From: DASWED01 sp036394995
Lineage (GTDB): Bacteria > Actinomycetota > UBA4738 > JACQTL01
DNA: 5,603 nt
Assembly (NCBI GenBank): GCA_036394995.1
Contig: DASWED010000124.1
Span: 1 to 5,603 of the forward strand
Direction of reading: 5' to 3'
The position numbers and the translations under genes are program-made. The notes under the pieces are model-generated. The model was not told the origin of the DNA. It saw nothing but the letters and a program-made list of their open reading frames with translations, and did not search any database. Positions 5,330 through 5,603 of this stretch are shown here, piece by piece; the stretch's first letter is position 1; each line of letters begins with the position of its first letter.

Positions 5330-5603
5330 ATGGTTCGGATGGGAGGAACGGGACCGGCGCACCGCGCGGCGGCGGTGCTCGGCGTGCTCGGGGCGCTGCT
5401 GGCCGCGTGCACCGACGGCGGTCCCGCGGTGACGAGCTCACCGCCGGGCCGTCCCTCGGCGTCGGCATCGGCCCTGCCGTCCCCCACCCCAAGCCCCTCG
5501 CACGTGGCGACCTCGCCGTCACCGTCGCCGAGCGCGAGCGTCCCGCCGGCCACCACGCCGGCGGCGCCTGACCCGCGGTCCGTGCCGGTGGACTCCCTGC
5601 TCC
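5330..5603 (+). CDS. Ser/Pro-rich secreted lipoprotein, N-terminal part (3' end cut by window)
   Basis: 91 codons are visible from ATG at 5330, and the frame is open to the right edge. The N-terminus is a lipoprotein signal peptide: basic/polar n-region (Arg3, His11, Arg12), hydrophobic core AAAVLGVLGALLAA (13-26) and lipobox LAAC with the lipidated Cys27. A Ser/Pro/Thr/Ala-rich linker follows (about 28-85), typical of a flexible tether at the membrane surface, and a new domain may begin near PVDSLL at the edge. The protein should be lipid-anchored on the outer face of the membrane; its main domain is not in the window, so function cannot be called. No clear Shine-Dalgarno precedes the ATG; a leaderless start or use of the second ATG (5339) is possible. 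It is transcribed away from the kinase gene and may share a control region with it. Confidence 0.8.
   Translation, partial: MVRMGGTGPAHRAAAVLGVLGALLAACTDGGPAVTSSPPGRPSASASALPSPTPSPSHVATSPSPSPSASVPPATTPAAPDPRSVPVDSLL

Noticed and set aside
3759..5432. 557-codon open frame on the + strand
   Set aside because: It is antisense to the kinase gene, which has all catalytic motifs. The + strand product has no domain signs.
5262..5522. N-terminal extension of the kinase to 5522
   Set aside because: The extra 87 residues are low-complexity, have no kinase similarity and would overlap the lipoprotein gene. ATG at 5261 has a ribosome site and sits just ahead of the kinase domain.

Overview
This window comes from a very GC-rich bacterial chromosome (about 70% or more by eye). 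Strong G/C third-codon bias, GTG starts, a PknB-type Ser/Thr kinase, several proline-rich single-pass membrane proteins and a Ser/Pro-rich lipoprotein suggest an actinobacterium or a similar high-GC, possibly uncultured lineage. No rRNA, tRNA, CRISPR, insertion sequence or phage feature was seen, so the taxonomy is inference from style only.

Layout. Five genes are read on the minus strand, and so run from right to left. (1) 5261-3849: a Ser/Thr protein kinase with a full set of catalytic motifs, a long Pro-rich linker and a transmembrane helix at its extreme C-terminus. (2) After a 278-bp gap holding a plausible sigma70-type promoter and several small repeats, 3570-2413: a polytopic membrane protein with a zinc ribbon at each end, whose core resembles PrsW but lacks the catalytic residues. 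(3) 2416-1508, overlapping it by 4 bp (GTGA): a single-pass protein with a Pro-rich cytoplasmic head, a Pro-rich external stalk and a folded C-terminal domain. (4) 1439-408: a PrsW-family membrane protein that keeps the Glu-Glu pair but has lost other family motifs. (5) 364 to the left edge: a zinc-ribbon, single-TM, Pro-rich protein, truncated by the window. On the plus strand, from 5330 to the right edge, a divergent gene begins that encodes a lipoprotein; it is also truncated.

How they may work together (inference). Genes 2-5 are tightly spaced and look like one operon, with the kinase gene just upstream in the same direction. All five minus-strand products are predicted membrane proteins. 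Zinc ribbons, Pro-rich tails and kinase recur as cytoplasmic modules, while gene 3 and perhaps gene 5 project domains outside the cell. This suggests an envelope-associated signalling or proteolysis module in which the kinase could phosphorylate the cytoplasmic tails, and an active-like/inactive-like pair of PrsW relatives could act as protease and pseudoprotease. The best candidate for something not yet described is the PrsW-like protein flanked by two zinc ribbons, encoded two genes from its EE-bearing relative.
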